From Phycisphaerales bacterium UBA5793 (GTDB taxonomy: Bacteria; Planctomycetota; Phycisphaerae; Phycisphaerales; UBA5793), in assembly GCA_002418285.1 (NCBI GenBank), contig DIDT01000039.1, forward strand, positions 43,362-107,361: 64,000 nt of DNA, read 5' to 3'. The translations under genes and the position numbers were made by a program. Shown in pieces: positions 55,031 to 64,000 of this stretch. Below the pieces are notes generated by a model. It was not told the DNA's origin, did no database searches, and saw nothing but the letters and a program-made list of their open reading frames with translations. Each line of letters starts with the position of its first letter. Within the stretch, counting starts at the first letter, position 1.

Positions 55031-57010
55031 TCATTCGGACTGGGCGGTCGAGGTTTGATCCGCCTCTATTGTTGCACTCGATTGCATCGCCGGCCCGGCC
55101 ACGCGCAGATCGCCTTGGCGCTTTGTCACACCGACTCGATCGAGATACTCACACATGGGCAGGGCGTACTTGCGTGATGTTTCGAGAAGATCGCGGATCT
55201 CGGCCATCGTCAGCCCGTCACTTCCGGCCAGTGCGGCGCCGACCCGCTGGTGCAACTGAACGTGCCACGTCCGATGCAGGTAGATCGTCGCACTCACGTG
55301 AACGAGTTCACCCTGATGAACGCACAGCGAGAGCAACTGTCGCACTTCAGGCCCCGACAGGCCGTACTGCATCGCCAGTTCGCCAGGATCAGGCGGCATG
55401 AAGGCGTCGCGCTCGTAGCGCTGCACGATCTGATCGCGAGCGGCTTCCTGCGCCGCCGTCAGTCGCCCGGCATGGTCGCGCAGCGCCACGCCCGTTTCGC
55501 CTCCCACGATTTTCCCTGACTTGATCAGCCGCGTGAGAAGTCCCGTCAAATGTTCCGCGTCGACATACCGCATCGCCTGCGCGATCCTTTGTCGGGGCAC
55601 GCTCGGTTCAATTGGCGCGTGGGTGTGCAGGCGGCGTAGGGTCGCGAGGATCCGTTCCTCCATCGCCTTGCATCGATCGACATGCAGAAACGTAGTGCGG
55701 CGCGCCGCGGCACTCAGGTCGATCAACCTGCGATCAGCCCGCAATTGAGCAATCAGTGACTCCGCATCCGGCAGATCCACATCCAGCTCGCAAGCCAGAT
55801 CAATGGCCGACCAGTCCCGCGTCCCAAGGAAGTACGCGACTGCATCCGCCCGTTTCAGTCCATCGTCCGACAGCAGATCGCCAACGCGCTCGCTCGCCGC
55901 ACCATCGCGCCGCGAGAGTCGATCTGCAGCGCATTGTACGACAATGCCGCCGCCCAGCGTGATCAGCGGTGACTCGGCTCGGATAATCAGCGGTTGTCGG
56001 CCGCGCGATACGAATGGTTGCGATGAGATCAGCTGGACGATCCCCGATTCGCCCGGCTCAAGACTCGTGCCGTTGACAAGTCGCACGCCGGCGAGCACCT
56101 CCTGCGTACCAAGGTGGACCCGCAATCGCGCCCGGTGCCGCAACGCAAGGGGGCTCTCTTTGAGTACGCGAACATGAGCAGTAATCCGCCGCGATGCCCT
56201 GAGCAATCCAGAGCAAGCAAGCTCGTGGCCGCGCATGATCTCTGTGTGATGAACCCCGATGAGATTCAGCGCCGCCCGCTGCCCCGCTGTGACGGACTCC
56301 ACCGCCCGGCCATGCGATTGCAATCCGCGCAGCCGCACCTTCCTGCCAACGGGAAGCCACTCGATTTCATCGCCCGCCGACACCGTACCCGACCACACCG
56401 TCCCGGTCACGACCGTCCCGAGTCCGCCGAGAACGAACGACCGGTCGACCGGGAGTCGAAACTGGCCGGCGGCATGCTTCTTTGAACCTGATCCGTCCGC
56501 ATCGCTGGCGATCTGTCCAAGCGCGAGCTTCAACTCCTCGATCCCGCGACCCGTCGAAGACGAGGTGCGAATGATGGGCGCACTTTCGAGAAACGTCCCG
56601 CGCACCAGCGAACGCACATCATCCGCCACGAGATCGAGCCAGTCGTCATCAACCAGATCGCACTTGGTCAGCACAACCAGCCCGGCGGGAATCTGCAGCA
56701 TTTCAAGAATCGCCAGGTGCTCTCGCGTCTGCGGCATGATCGAGTCGTCTGCCGCGACCACCAGCATGGCAAGATCAACGCCCGCCGCCCCGGCCAGCAT
56801 GTTCTTGATGAACCGCTCGTGACCCGGCACATCGACGATTCCGAACTGAACATCGGCGACTTCGAGGTGAGCAAATCCGATGTCGATCGTGATGCCGCGT
56901 TGCTTCTCCTCGGGCAGGCGATCCGTATCGACACCCGTCAGCGCCCGCACCAGTGCGGTCTTGCCATGGTCGATGTGGCCCGCGGTTCCGAGAATGAGTT
57001 GCCGCGTCAT
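55031..57010 (-). CDS. selB: Selenocysteine-specific elongation factor
   Basis: This 659-residue GTPase brings Sec-tRNA-Sec to the ribosome at UGA codons with a SECIS hairpin. The G domain has G-H-I-D-H-G-K-T-A-L, D-V-P-G-H-E-R-F-I-K and T-K-C-D-L-V-D. Domains II-III follow, then the C-terminal winged-helix repeats (about 400-630), which bind the SECIS RNA. It starts 20 bases after the selD stop, and its stop lies just before or within the selA start, so the genes form an operon selD-selB-selA. Confidence 0.96.
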   Translation of the reverse strand: MTRQLILGTAGHIDHGKTALVRALTGVDTDRLPEEKQRGITIDIGFAHLEVADVQFGIVDVPGHERFIKNMLAGAAGVDLAMLVVAADDSIMPQTREHLAILEMLQIPAGLVVLTKCDLVDDDWLDLVADDVRSLVRGTFLESAPIIRTSSSTGRGIEELKLALGQIASDADGSGSKKHAAGQFRLPVDRSFVLGGLGTVVTGTVWSGTVSAGDEIEWLPVGRKVRLRGLQSHGRAVESVTAGQRAALNLIGVHHTEIMRGHELACSGLLRASRRITAHVRVLKESPLALRHRARLRVHLGTQEVLAGVRLVNGTSLEPGESGIVQLISSQPFVSRGRQPLIIRAESPLITLGGGIVVQCAADRLSRRDGAASERVGDLLSDDGLKRADAVAYFLGTRDWSAIDLACELDVDLPDAESLIAQLRADRRLIDLSAAARRTTFLHVDRCKAMEERILATLRRLHTHAPIEPSVPRQRIAQAMRYVDAEHLTGLLTRLIKSGKIVGGETGVALRDHAGRLTAAQEAARDQIVQRYERDAFMPPDPGELAMQYGLSGPEVRQLLSLCVHQGELVHVSATIYLHRTWHVQLHQRVGAALAGSDGLTMAEIRDLLETSRKYALPMCEYLDRVGVTKRQGDLRVAGPAMQSSATIEADQTSTAQSE

Positions 57011-57030
57011 GGTGGGGAACTGTACGAGGC

Positions 57031-58092
57031 TCAGAGCGTGATACGCAGCCGCTTATCGCTCGCGGCCAGCACCTGCCCCACCACCGTCGCCATCCCCGCA
57101 CCGCCGCCATGGCAGCGCTGCACAAATTCGCCGGCGTCACCGGGCGCGATGGCCACCAGCAGGCCGCCCGAAGTCTGCGGGTCATAGACAAACGGCAGCA
57201 GGTCTGACCCGGCGGCACCATCAGCAAACCCGGTGCGCTCGCTCGTATGCTCGCGATTCCCGAACACCGCCCGCGTGAAGTTCACCGCGGTACCCACTTC
57301 GCGTGCGCCCGGCAGCAGCGGCAGTTTGCCCAGGCTGATTTCAAGCGTCACTTCACTTGCTTCCGCCATCTCACAGGCATGGCCGGCCAGACCATAACCC
57401 GTGATGTCCGTGGCCGCGCTGGCGCCAAGCTCTACCGCCGCCTCCGACGCCGTCGCATTGAGCGCGATCATGCTCGCACACGCGGCCTCAAGCGTCTTGG
57501 CTGGACAGCGATCACCGCGGTTGGCCGTCGTGATGAACCCGACACCCAGCGCCTTCGTGAGAATGAGCAGATCACCCACGCGGGCCCGTTCATTGGTCAG
57601 CATTCGAGCAGGATCAACGGTTCCAGTCACGGCAAGGCCATACTTGATCTCCGCATCGCGCACCGAGTGGCCGCCAACGATCACGGCTCCGGCAGCGACC
57701 ACGCGCTCCGCGCCGCCGCGCAGAATGTCATTGAGAATCGACAGATCGAGATCCTTGTCAGGAAAGCCGACGATGTTCAGCGCGGTGCGAGGCTGCGCTC
57801 CCATCGCATAGACGTCGCTGAGCGAGTTCGCCGCGGCGATCTGACCGTACACAAACGGATCATCGACAACCGGCGGAAAGAAGTCGACGGTCTGCACCAT
57901 CGCAAGGTCGTCACCAAGGCGATAGACACCCGCGTCGCTGAAGTGTTCAGCGCCGATCAGCAGGTTTGGATCCTGAAACTTCGGCAATCCTTGCACAACC
58001 TGTGCAATGGCCTGGGCCGACAACTTGCCGGCTCAACCCGCGCAGTTGGCATAGCTCAGCAATCGCGTCTGGCGCCCGCTGGGATGTTCCAT
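57031..58092 (-). CDS. selD: Selenophosphate synthetase, itself a selenoprotein
   Basis: Read through TGA at 58,033-58,035, the protein is 353 residues. The N-terminus contains L-L-S-Y-A-N-C-A-G-U-A-G-K-L, where U20 and K23 match the catalytic Cys17 and Lys20 of Escherichia coli SelD. The core has D-F-F-P-P-V-V-D-D-P (metal-binding), A-N-S-L-S-D-V-Y-A-M-G-A and G-G-H-S-V-R-D, and the C-terminal domain contains T-D-I-T-G-Y-G-L-A-G-H. It makes selenophosphate from selenide and ATP (EC 2.7.9.3). The AUG is preceded by GGAGGAG. Without read-through the protein would lack the catalytic segment. Confidence 0.93.
57991..58007 (-). promoter_or_regulatory. Candidate SECIS hairpin in selD
   Basis: TTGCACA pairs perfectly with TGTGCAA around the 3-base loop GGT, which starts with G; two more G-C pairs extend it past an A bulge. 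The loop begins 33 bases after the selD UGA, inside the range expected for bacterial SECIS elements. A second hairpin (GCCGGC with GTCGGC) directly follows the UGA and is too close to be the SelB site. Not tested. Confidence 0.5.
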
Positions 58093-58125
58093 CGCTCCTC
58101 CTTTCGTGGCTGGATCATACGTCCA

Positions 58126-58161
58126 GAAAAACGAACCGCAGAGGCGCGATCGCCTCTGCGG
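58126..58161 (-). terminator. Terminator after the tricorn gene
   Basis: On the minus strand CCGCAGAGGCG pairs with CGCCTCTGCGG (11 bp, 4-base loop), followed by TTCGTTTTTC. It separates the tricorn gene from the selD operon and should stop tricorn transcription before selD. Confidence 0.75.
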
Positions 58162-58185
58162 GTGAAATGACCGAAGTGTCGAAAC

Positions 58186-61100
58186 TCAGCGCCCGTCGGT
58201 GCCGGGCCCGATGCCGGAGCGATCCGGATCGATCGGACGCTCGGGTCGTTTGAAGCCGTTGGTGTCCGCAGCCTTGAGCATGAGTTCGATCGCCTTATCG
58301 AGTTGGGGATCGCCGCCGTCGACCATCAGCGCCGGATCATCGACCACCTTGTAGTCGGGATCGACGCCGTGTCCCTCGATGTCCCACTTCCCTTCCTTGG
58401 TGTAGAAGCCGAAGGTCGGCACCGACGTGTAGCCGCCGTCGATGAGTCCCGGGTTGCCCGAGATGCCAACCAGCCCGCCCCAGGTGCGCGTGCCGATGAG
58501 CGGCCCGAGCTTGTTGTAGCGGAAGAGCCACGGGAACATATCTCCGCCCGAACCGGACGGCCCGTTGATGAGCATGCACTTGGGCCCGTGGTGCGCATCG
58601 GGCGGCCACTTCCAGTCGATGTTGTCCCGTCGCGCCCAGTAGTTCGTCACCGGGCGGTTGAGCAGTTCGATGAATCGGGTGGGAATCTGCCCGCCGCCGT
58701 TCCAGCGTTCATCGATGATGAGCGCTTCCTTGCCGATCTGCGGGAAGAACTGACGCACGAGTTCGTTCTGGCCATTGACGCCGGTGTCGGGAACGTGGAT
58801 ATAGCCCACGCGTCCGTTCGTCTTTTCCTCGACATACTTGCGCTTCGCTTCGATCCACGCGCGGTAGCGCAGGGCGCCGTCATCACCCATAGGCTCGATG
58901 ACAACGTCGCGGGCATCCTCATCGCGCGTTGGCTTGGTGCTCACCGCGATCGTGATCGTCCGTCCCGCCAGTCCCTGGAACGACCTGTAGACATCCTGCG
59001 TCGGATCGACTTCCACGCCGTTGACCTCGAGAAGGTAATCGCCGACCTTCACATCCACACCCGGCTGGCTCAGCGGACCGCGCCCGTCGAGATCCCACGG
59101 TCCGGCCTCGATGATCTTCGAGATGCGATAGGCGCCCGCGTCCTTGTCGAGTTCGAAATCGCAGCCGAGCGTGCCCACGCTTGAAGATGGCTGCGGCTCG
59201 TTGTCGCCGCCAAAGTAGTAGGCGTGGCCGATGTTCAACTCGGCAATCATCTCCCCGATGATGAAACTGACATCATCCCGGCTCGTCGCGTCATCGACCA
59301 TCGTGAGATAGTGGTCGCGCATCACGGGCCAGTCGACGCCGTGCATGTTCTTGACGTAGAAGTAATCTCGCTGAATCCGCCAGGCGTCAAGCACGAGCTG
59401 CTTCCACTCCATGCGAGGATCGATGGAAACGTTCATTCCACCGGTGGGGACATCCTCCCCGCTGGCGCCGGCCGCAGCGTTCTGGATCGATGCAGAGCCA
59501 CCCCGGGGGATGAGAATCTTCTTACCATCGGGGGTAATGTCGAAGCCTCGGGCGCCCGCCGCGACCGACTGCTCCTGCTTCTTCTCGTCTTCGAGATCGA
59601 AGAGCTTGATGCCGTCGGTCGATGAAGATCCCGGCACCGAGAGCCGAACGAAAAGCAGCTGGTTCTTGTCGTTCACTGCCAGTTGGCCGAAGCGGCCGGA
59701 TGGAACGGGAATCTGTATCGCGCGACTCTCAAAACCCTCGAAGTCGATTTCGACGGGCTTGAGGTCCTTCTTCTCTTTCCCCTTTTCGTCCTTGTCTTTG
59801 TCCTCGTCAGCGCCCTTCTTCGTCCGCTGAAGGGTGATCTCGGTGTCGGTACCGTTCGCGGAGACGAGCCCCGTGATCGTGTCGCCTTCGACCTTCAGAT
59901 CGAACGTGACATTGCCGAGATCCGGCGTGGAACCTGAGAGCGTCAGCCGCTTTCCGGCCGCGTCATACGTTCCGCTGACCGCGAAGGTGGCCATCGGTGA
60001 CGAAGCGGTGCCCGTGACAGAGCCATCGCCCGCGAGCGCCAGCGTCAACGTTACCTTCAACCCGCCTTCGACATCATCAAGATGAACCGCGCCCTCCCAG
60101 GTGCCCGAGAGTCCATCGTCGGCGACGGCGGCCTGGTCACCCTCATCTTTCTTGGCGTCATCATCGCCTTCCGTGCCCTCATCCTTCTTGTCCGTCTCAC
60201 CCTTCTTCTCGTCGTCCTTCTTCCACTTCTCCTCATCGCTCTTTGGTAGCCACGGGCTCTTGCCATCAGCGCGCAGCGGAACAGCGATCAGCGTCTCACT
60301 TCCGGTGTAGATCCACGTCTGATCCAGATCGGAGTAGAGCGGACCGCCAATTGAGCGACTCGACACGAAAAAAAGCCAGTCACCCTTGCGATCGAATGTC
60401 GGGTTCTTGTCGGCAAAGAAACCGCTGGTGAGCTGGTGCAGTTCGCCGTTCTCAACGTTGTAGGCCCAGATGGCCATGCTGTCGTTGTTCGGATCGTCGT
60501 GGCTCAATGCAAAGGTGAACCACCGACTGTCGTGCGACCATGAGACGCTGGGGCCGCCATTGCCCCACGGGTCTTTGACGATCTGCTTCGTCTCGCCGGA
60601 CTCAATGGTGTGCATCCACAGTGTGCTCGTCTTGTCGGTGAACAGAATGTGTTTCGAATCCGGCGACCATTGCAACCCGGTCTTGAACGGCCCACTGTCA
60701 TTCGTCAGTTGCTTCGTCTCGCCGCGACCGTCGGACTGCGTGATGTACAGCTCATACTCGCCGGTGGCGTCACTGAAATAGGCGATCCACTGACCATCGG
60801 GGCTCCACGTTGCGGTGCGCTCCGCCACGCCACTCGTCCGCGTCAGATCGCGAGGCGAGCCGTCCTTGGCCGGCAGGGTCCAGACATCGCCGCGTGCCTC
60901 AACCGCGACGCGCTTGGCGCTCGGTGAGATCGACCACGAGGAGATGTACTTGGATGCATCAACGTCCTGATGCATCAACTTCGGTCGATCGCCAGGGATC
61001 GTGACCTTGACTTCCCGCGCCGCATTCGTGCGCAGGTCGAGCAGGTACAGGTTTGCCGCGTTCTGATAAACGATCTCGCCCTGACCCCGATCGCCGGGGC

Positions 61101-61893
61101 CGATGGAAGGCCACTTCACATCCCAGTCGGAGTATTTCGTGATCTGCTCGCGCTTGCCGGTACGTGTGTTGTACATCCAGATGTTGAGTCGATGCTCCGG
61201 CCCGGCGTCAGAAAGGAAGTAGATGTTGTCGCCCTGCCACATCGGCTGCGAATCTGTGCCCTCCCAGTCCGTCGCCTGCTTCGAAGTATGGTCCTGCAGG
61301 TTGAAGAGCCAGAGGTCCGACTGCCATCCGCCTGCATAGCGCTTCCACGTGCGCGAGTCGGTGTTGAAAGGCGTGTACGCGAGCCAGACGCCGTCCGGGC
61401 TGATCGCCCCGGCTTCGCCATAGGGAATCGGCAGACGCTCCGGTTCACCACCCTCGGCGCCGATGGTGAACATCTGCGCGGCGCGGCGCTGACCGGCCAG
61501 GTAGTTGCTGGTGTAGATGAGTCGACCGTCGGGTGTCCAGCCGTCGAGAACCATCGAACCGGGGTGGTAGGTCACACGATAGGGCACGCCTCCGGTCACA
61601 GGCAGCGTGTAAATGTCGCGGCGCCCTTCGTAGTTGCCGACGAAGGCGATGGTCTGGCCGTCTGGCGAAAAGCGCGGCGTAGCCTCCGCGCCGGGCGGGC
61701 TGGCCAGAGGCGTCGCCACGCCGCCACTGCGGCTCACCGTCCATAGATCGTTCGCGTAGGAGAAAACGATGCGGTCCTTGCTGACTGCGGGGTATCGCAG
61801 CATTCCGCCGCTGGGGTCAACATCCCCTGCGGCGAAGTGACCCGTCAGCAACGCGAAACTCGACGCCAACACGACCTGAAGTGCTCGAAACAT
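58186..61893 (-). CDS. Exported tricorn protease homologue with inserted domain
   Basis: About 1,235 residues. A signal peptide (L-Q-V-V-L-A-S-S-F-A-L-L) is followed by the tricorn beta-propeller pair (repeats with F-S-P-D-G, W-S-P-D-G-Q-W-I-A-Y). A PDZ-like part follows (G-D-Y-L-L-E-V-N-G), then the C1/C2 serine protease core with catalytic Ser in G-P-S-G-S-G-G-D near residue 1,113. The conserved His and Glu sit in I-G-H-A-Y and D-I-E-G-H-G-V-D-P-D. Between about residues 550 and 710 there is an inserted module: Lys/Glu/Asp-rich linkers around a domain of about 100 residues with L-S-G-T-W-E-G and a beta-rich pattern. AAGGA lies ten bases before the ATG. It and the downstream M1 gene are close and on the same strand. 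Confidence 0.92.
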   Translation of the reverse strand: MFRALQVVLASSFALLTGHFAAGDVDPSGGMLRYPAVSKDRIVFSYANDLWTVSRSGGVATPLASPPGAEATPRFSPDGQTIAFVGNYEGRRDIYTLPVTGGVPYRVTYHPGSMVLDGWTPDGRLIYTSNYLAGQRRAAQMFTIGAEGGEPERLPIPYGEAGAISPDGVWLAYTPFNTDSRTWKRYAGGWQSDLWLFNLQDHTSKQATDWEGTDSQPMWQGDNIYFLSDAGPEHRLNIWMYNTRTGKREQITKYSDWDVKWPSIGPGDRGQGEIVYQNAANLYLLDLRTNAAREVKVTIPGDRPKLMHQDVDASKYISSWSISPSAKRVAVEARGDVWTLPAKDGSPRDLTRTSGVAERTATWSPDGQWIAYFSDATGEYELYITQSDGRGETKQLTNDSGPFKTGLQWSPDSKHILFTDKTSTLWMHTIESGETKQIVKDPWGNGGPSVSWSHDSRWFTFALSHDDPNNDSMAIWAYNVENGELHQLTSGFFADKNPTFDRKGDWLFFVSSRSIGGPLYSDLDQTWIYTGSETLIAVPLRADGKSPWLPKSDEEKWKKDDEKKGETDKKDEGTEGDDDAKKDEGDQAAVADDGLSGTWEGAVHLDDVEGGLKVTLTLALAGDGSVTGTASSPMATFAVSGTYDAAGKRLTLSGSTPDLGNVTFDLKVEGDTITGLVSANGTDTEITLQRTKKGADEDKDKDEKGKEKKDLKPVEIDFEGFESRAIQIPVPSGRFGQLAVNDKNQLLFVRLSVPGSSSTDGIKLFDLEDEKKQEQSVAAGARGFDITPDGKKILIPRGGSASIQNAAAGASGEDVPTGGMNVSIDPRMEWKQLVLDAWRIQRDYFYVKNMHGVDWPVMRDHYLTMVDDATSRDDVSFIIGEMIAELNIGHAYYFGGDNEPQPSSSVGTLGCDFELDKDAGAYRISKIIEAGPWDLDGRGPLSQPGVDVKVGDYLLEVNGVEVDPTQDVYRSFQGLAGRTITIAVSTKPTRDEDARDVVIEPMGDDGALRYRAWIEAKRKYVEEKTNGRVGYIHVPDTGVNGQNELVRQFFPQIGKEALIIDERWNGGGQIPTRFIELLNRPVTNYWARRDNIDWKWPPDAHHGPKCMLINGPSGSGGDMFPWLFRYNKLGPLIGTRTWGGLVGISGNPGLIDGGYTSVPTFGFYTKEGKWDIEGHGVDPDYKVVDDPALMVDGGDPQLDKAIELMLKAADTNGFKRPERPIDPDRSGIGPGTDGR

Positions 61894-62008
61894 CCGTTAC
61901 CATTCCTTGAGAATGTGAAGTGATTCAAATGTCACGCCAGGTCCGATGGCGCAGCAGCACAAGCGCACCGAACCGAGGCGACCGACAGCCGGAGCAAGAA
62001 GCGCTCCG

Positions 62009-64000
62009 CTACTCGTTGGGAGTAGCCTCCCAGGAATTGTTGTCGCGATCGATGTCGGGGAATTGACGGTCCGGATCGATCGCCACTTTCGTCAGCCGCT
62101 TGGGCGACTGGAACCGAAGGTTGTACCGATTGCTGGAGAACCACACCTCCACGGGAATCTGCTGGCGATCCGTCGAGCCGTCCTCATAGGTCAACTCGAG
62201 AGCCACCGGCATGACCATGTCCGCGAGATTGTCGATCTCCACGGCGACATCAAAGCCCTCGCTGCTGCGCGGCTTCACGCTGACACTGTAAACCGACTGG
62301 TCAAGGGACGCGGTTTCGTAGAACCAGCCGCGCCAGAACCACGCCAGATCTTCGCCGGACACATCTTCCATCGTGCGGAAGAAGTCGGCCGGCTGGGGCG
62401 ATTTGAAAGCCCAGCGATTGATGTATTCGCGGAACGCGCGGTCGAATCGCTCGGTGCCGAGAATCTGTTCACGCAGCATCACCAGACCCGTCGCCGGCTT
62501 GCCGTACTGCGTGCCACCCAACTGGTTGCCAGGCAGCCGATCGGCGTACGTCATGATTGGCACCCCGTTGCCGCGACGCGAGAACCGGCCATAGCCGGCG
62601 GCATCGCTGCGAGCCGGCCCCTGGTCCTTGAACCACTCTTCAGTCGAGTAGTGGTTGATGAACGTGTTGAAACCCTCATCCATCCACGCGTAGCGGCGCT
62701 CGTCGGTATTGACGGTCATCGGGAACCAGTTGTGCCCGATCTCGTGCGTCGTCACGCCATACAGTCCGCGATCGCTGCGTCGCGAACCACAGAAGATGAT
62801 CATGGGATATTCCATCCCGCCTTCGGGTCCGTTGACGTTGGTCGCGACGGGGTAGGGATACTTGAACCAGCGAGTGTTGTACCCGTTGATGGAAGTCTTG
62901 AGCATCTGGGTGCTCTGCAGCCAGGTCGGCGTGGCTTCCTTCGGATACGCGGACTGAATCAGCACGCCATCGAGGTCGCAGGCGTCATAGATGAACGCAT
63001 CGGAAGACGCCCAGGCAAAGGTGCGTACGTTCTCCGCTTTGTAGTGCCACGTCAGGGGTGCATCGCCCGCCGGACGACTGGCGGGATCCGTGACCTCCTC
63101 AGGCGTTCGGATCAACACCGTGTCGTCGCTGTGCCGAGCCTGTTCGAGGCGCTCCTGTTGGGTGGGCGTGTAGACATCCTTGGGGTTCTGCAGCACGCCC
63201 GTCGCAACCACCAGGTGGCTGCGCGGCACGGTAAGACTCACGTCGTAGTTGCCGAAGTTCGTATAGAACTCGCCCGTGCCGAGGTAGCCCAGCGTGTTCC
63301 AGCCGTGGACATCGTCATACACCGCCATGGAAGGGAACCACTGCGCCACTTCAAAGATCGTTCCCTGTTCAACCTTCTCGAGGCCGAATCGACGGAACGC
63401 GCGATCGGGCACGGTGAATGACCAGGAGATTTCGAAGACGAATTTCGCCCCGCCCGGTGCGATGGGCTTGTCGAGATCGATCCGGGCCATCGTGTCATAC
63501 ACGTGGTAGTCGAGATCCTTGCCGTTCGCCCGCATGAACTTGATCGTGTATCCATCTCGAAACGGCTCAGACATACCAATGGCCGTGTTGCCCGAGATGT
63601 ACGAACCGATGCTGTCGGAGCGGAAGATGTTCTGCTCCATGTGCATCCAGATGTAATCGAGCGAGGTCGGCGAGTTGTTCGTGTAGGTGATGACCTCGTG
63701 GCCGGTGACTTCATGCGTATCCGCGTCAAGCGACGCCTCGATGACGTAGTCCGCCTGCTGCTGCCAATAGTCCGGCCCGGGCGCGCCGGAAGCCAGACGA
63801 ACGGTGTTGCCGGGCGGCCAGGGCAACTCACTGAAGATGTCCGTCGTATCACGCGTCCCCAGTTCGCGCCAGCGGCTGCCGCGCGGCTCGGGCTCAGGTT
63901 CGGGCGCGGGCGCCGGTTCAGCGGCGATGACGATTTGTGCCGGCGCTACAGGGGTTTGCGCTGGCTCGACCTTGGCCGGCGGCTGCGCCGGCTGCGGCTC
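62009..64000 (-). CDS. M1-family zinc metallopeptidase, 5' end missing
   Basis: The frame is open to the right edge, so the start lies outside; about 663 residues are visible. The catalytic zinc motif is T-H-E-I-G-H-N-W-F with Glu further on in M-D-E-G-F-N-T-F, matching M1 aminopeptidase-like proteins. The G-x-M-E-x motif reads G-G-M-E-Y-P, as seen in the substrate-binding part of the family. The visible N-terminal part is a Pro/Glu/Ala-rich linker, so the enzyme is probably exported or membrane-anchored. It precedes the tricorn homologue by 115 bases on the same strand, suggesting a peptide-degrading operon. Confidence 0.9.
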   Translation of the reverse strand, partial: EPQPAQPPAKVEPAQTPVAPAQIVIAAEPAPAPEPEPEPRGSRWRELGTRDTTDIFSELPWPPGNTVRLASGAPGPDYWQQQADYVIEASLDADTHEVTGHEVITYTNNSPTSLDYIWMHMEQNIFRSDSIGSYISGNTAIGMSEPFRDGYTIKFMRANGKDLDYHVYDTMARIDLDKPIAPGGAKFVFEISWSFTVPDRAFRRFGLEKVEQGTIFEVAQWFPSMAVYDDVHGWNTLGYLGTGEFYTNFGNYDVSLTVPRSHLVVATGVLQNPKDVYTPTQQERLEQARHSDDTVLIRTPEEVTDPASRPAGDAPLTWHYKAENVRTFAWASSDAFIYDACDLDGVLIQSAYPKEATPTWLQSTQMLKTSINGYNTRWFKYPYPVATNVNGPEGGMEYPMIIFCGSRRSDRGLYGVTTHEIGHNWFPMTVNTDERRYAWMDEGFNTFINHYSTEEWFKDQGPARSDAAGYGRFSRRGNGVPIMTYADRLPGNQLGGTQYGKPATGLVMLREQILGTERFDRAFREYINRWAFKSPQPADFFRTMEDVSGEDLAWFWRGWFYETASLDQSVYSVSVKPRSSEGFDVAVEIDNLADMVMPVALELTYEDGSTDRQQIPVEVWFSSNRYNLRFQSPKRLTKVAIDPDRQFPDIDRDNNSWEATPNE

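Noticed and set aside
58015..58032. GCCGGC/GTCGGC hairpin immediately after the selD UGA as the SECIS.
   Set aside because: The loop starts only seven bases after the UGA, too near for SelB on known models; a better hairpin lies at 33 bases.
61946..63421. A 491-codon frame on the plus strand, opposite the M1 peptidase.
   Set aside because: It is antisense to a clear enzyme with catalytic motifs and shows the Arg/Val/Asp-rich composition expected of a mirror frame in GC-rich DNA.
1..64000. Insertion sequences, prophage, CRISPR arrays or attachment sites.
   Set aside because: No transposase or integrase, no direct repeats with regular spacers and no composition break that would mark an island were seen.

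Overview
The window is a GC-rich chromosomal segment with no mobile elements, CRISPR arrays or rRNA. It most probably comes from a planctomycete, perhaps of the Phycisphaerae type. The pointers are large exported beta-propeller and FG-GAP proteins, an N-terminal LEPR-type export motif, a tricorn protease, a PIN-PhoH ATPase, FHA-domain signalling proteins and a divergent CdsA. This is inference from gene content; no rRNA is present to confirm it.

Left part (1-31,000). The 3' end of an unidentified gene is followed by fumarylacetoacetase (tyrosine catabolism). Then come three tandem exported kelch-repeat paralogues, an HU-type DNA-binding protein, a PIN-PhoH ATPase, type II DAHP synthase, an FHA protein divergent from an FHA-GAF histidine kinase, ScpA, a 1,400-residue FG-GAP/fibronectin-III/beta-helix surface protein, and a dTDP-sugar cluster (RmlC-like, GT2 transferase, RfbD). 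Next are a beta-CASP nuclease, an ASCH-like protein, nadC-birA, a second FG-GAP protein, cdsA, a zinc-ribbon coiled-coil protein and an isolated nuoI.

Middle (31,000-50,760). A large secretin and, 2 kb further on, an FHA-GspE fusion ATPase suggest type II secretion or type IV pilus machinery. Between them lie an anti-anti-sigma/anti-sigma pair and, at about 36,200-36,450, a candidate structured small RNA with its own promoter and intrinsic terminator. A CPBP protease, rplM-rpsI, a large unknown exported protein, a 3-hydroxyisobutyrate-dehydrogenase-like enzyme, a HAD hydrolase, an alpha/beta hydrolase, gyrB, a TauE exporter, a PfkB kinase with an altered active-site motif and tRNA-Thr(CGU) follow.

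Right part (50,760-64,000). This is a selenocysteine island, all on the minus strand: selD, selB, selA, tRNA-Sec, a lipoprotein and a thioredoxin-fold protein. Two genes here are interrupted by an in-frame TGA that is best read as selenocysteine. One is selD itself (Sec20, at the catalytic Cys position). The other is an exported thioredoxin-like protein whose redox motif becomes U-x-x-C (Sec74/Cys77). The island therefore holds the factors needed to decode UGA together with two of their likely products. The window ends with a tricorn protease homologue and a partial M1-family metallopeptidase whose 5' end lies outside the window.
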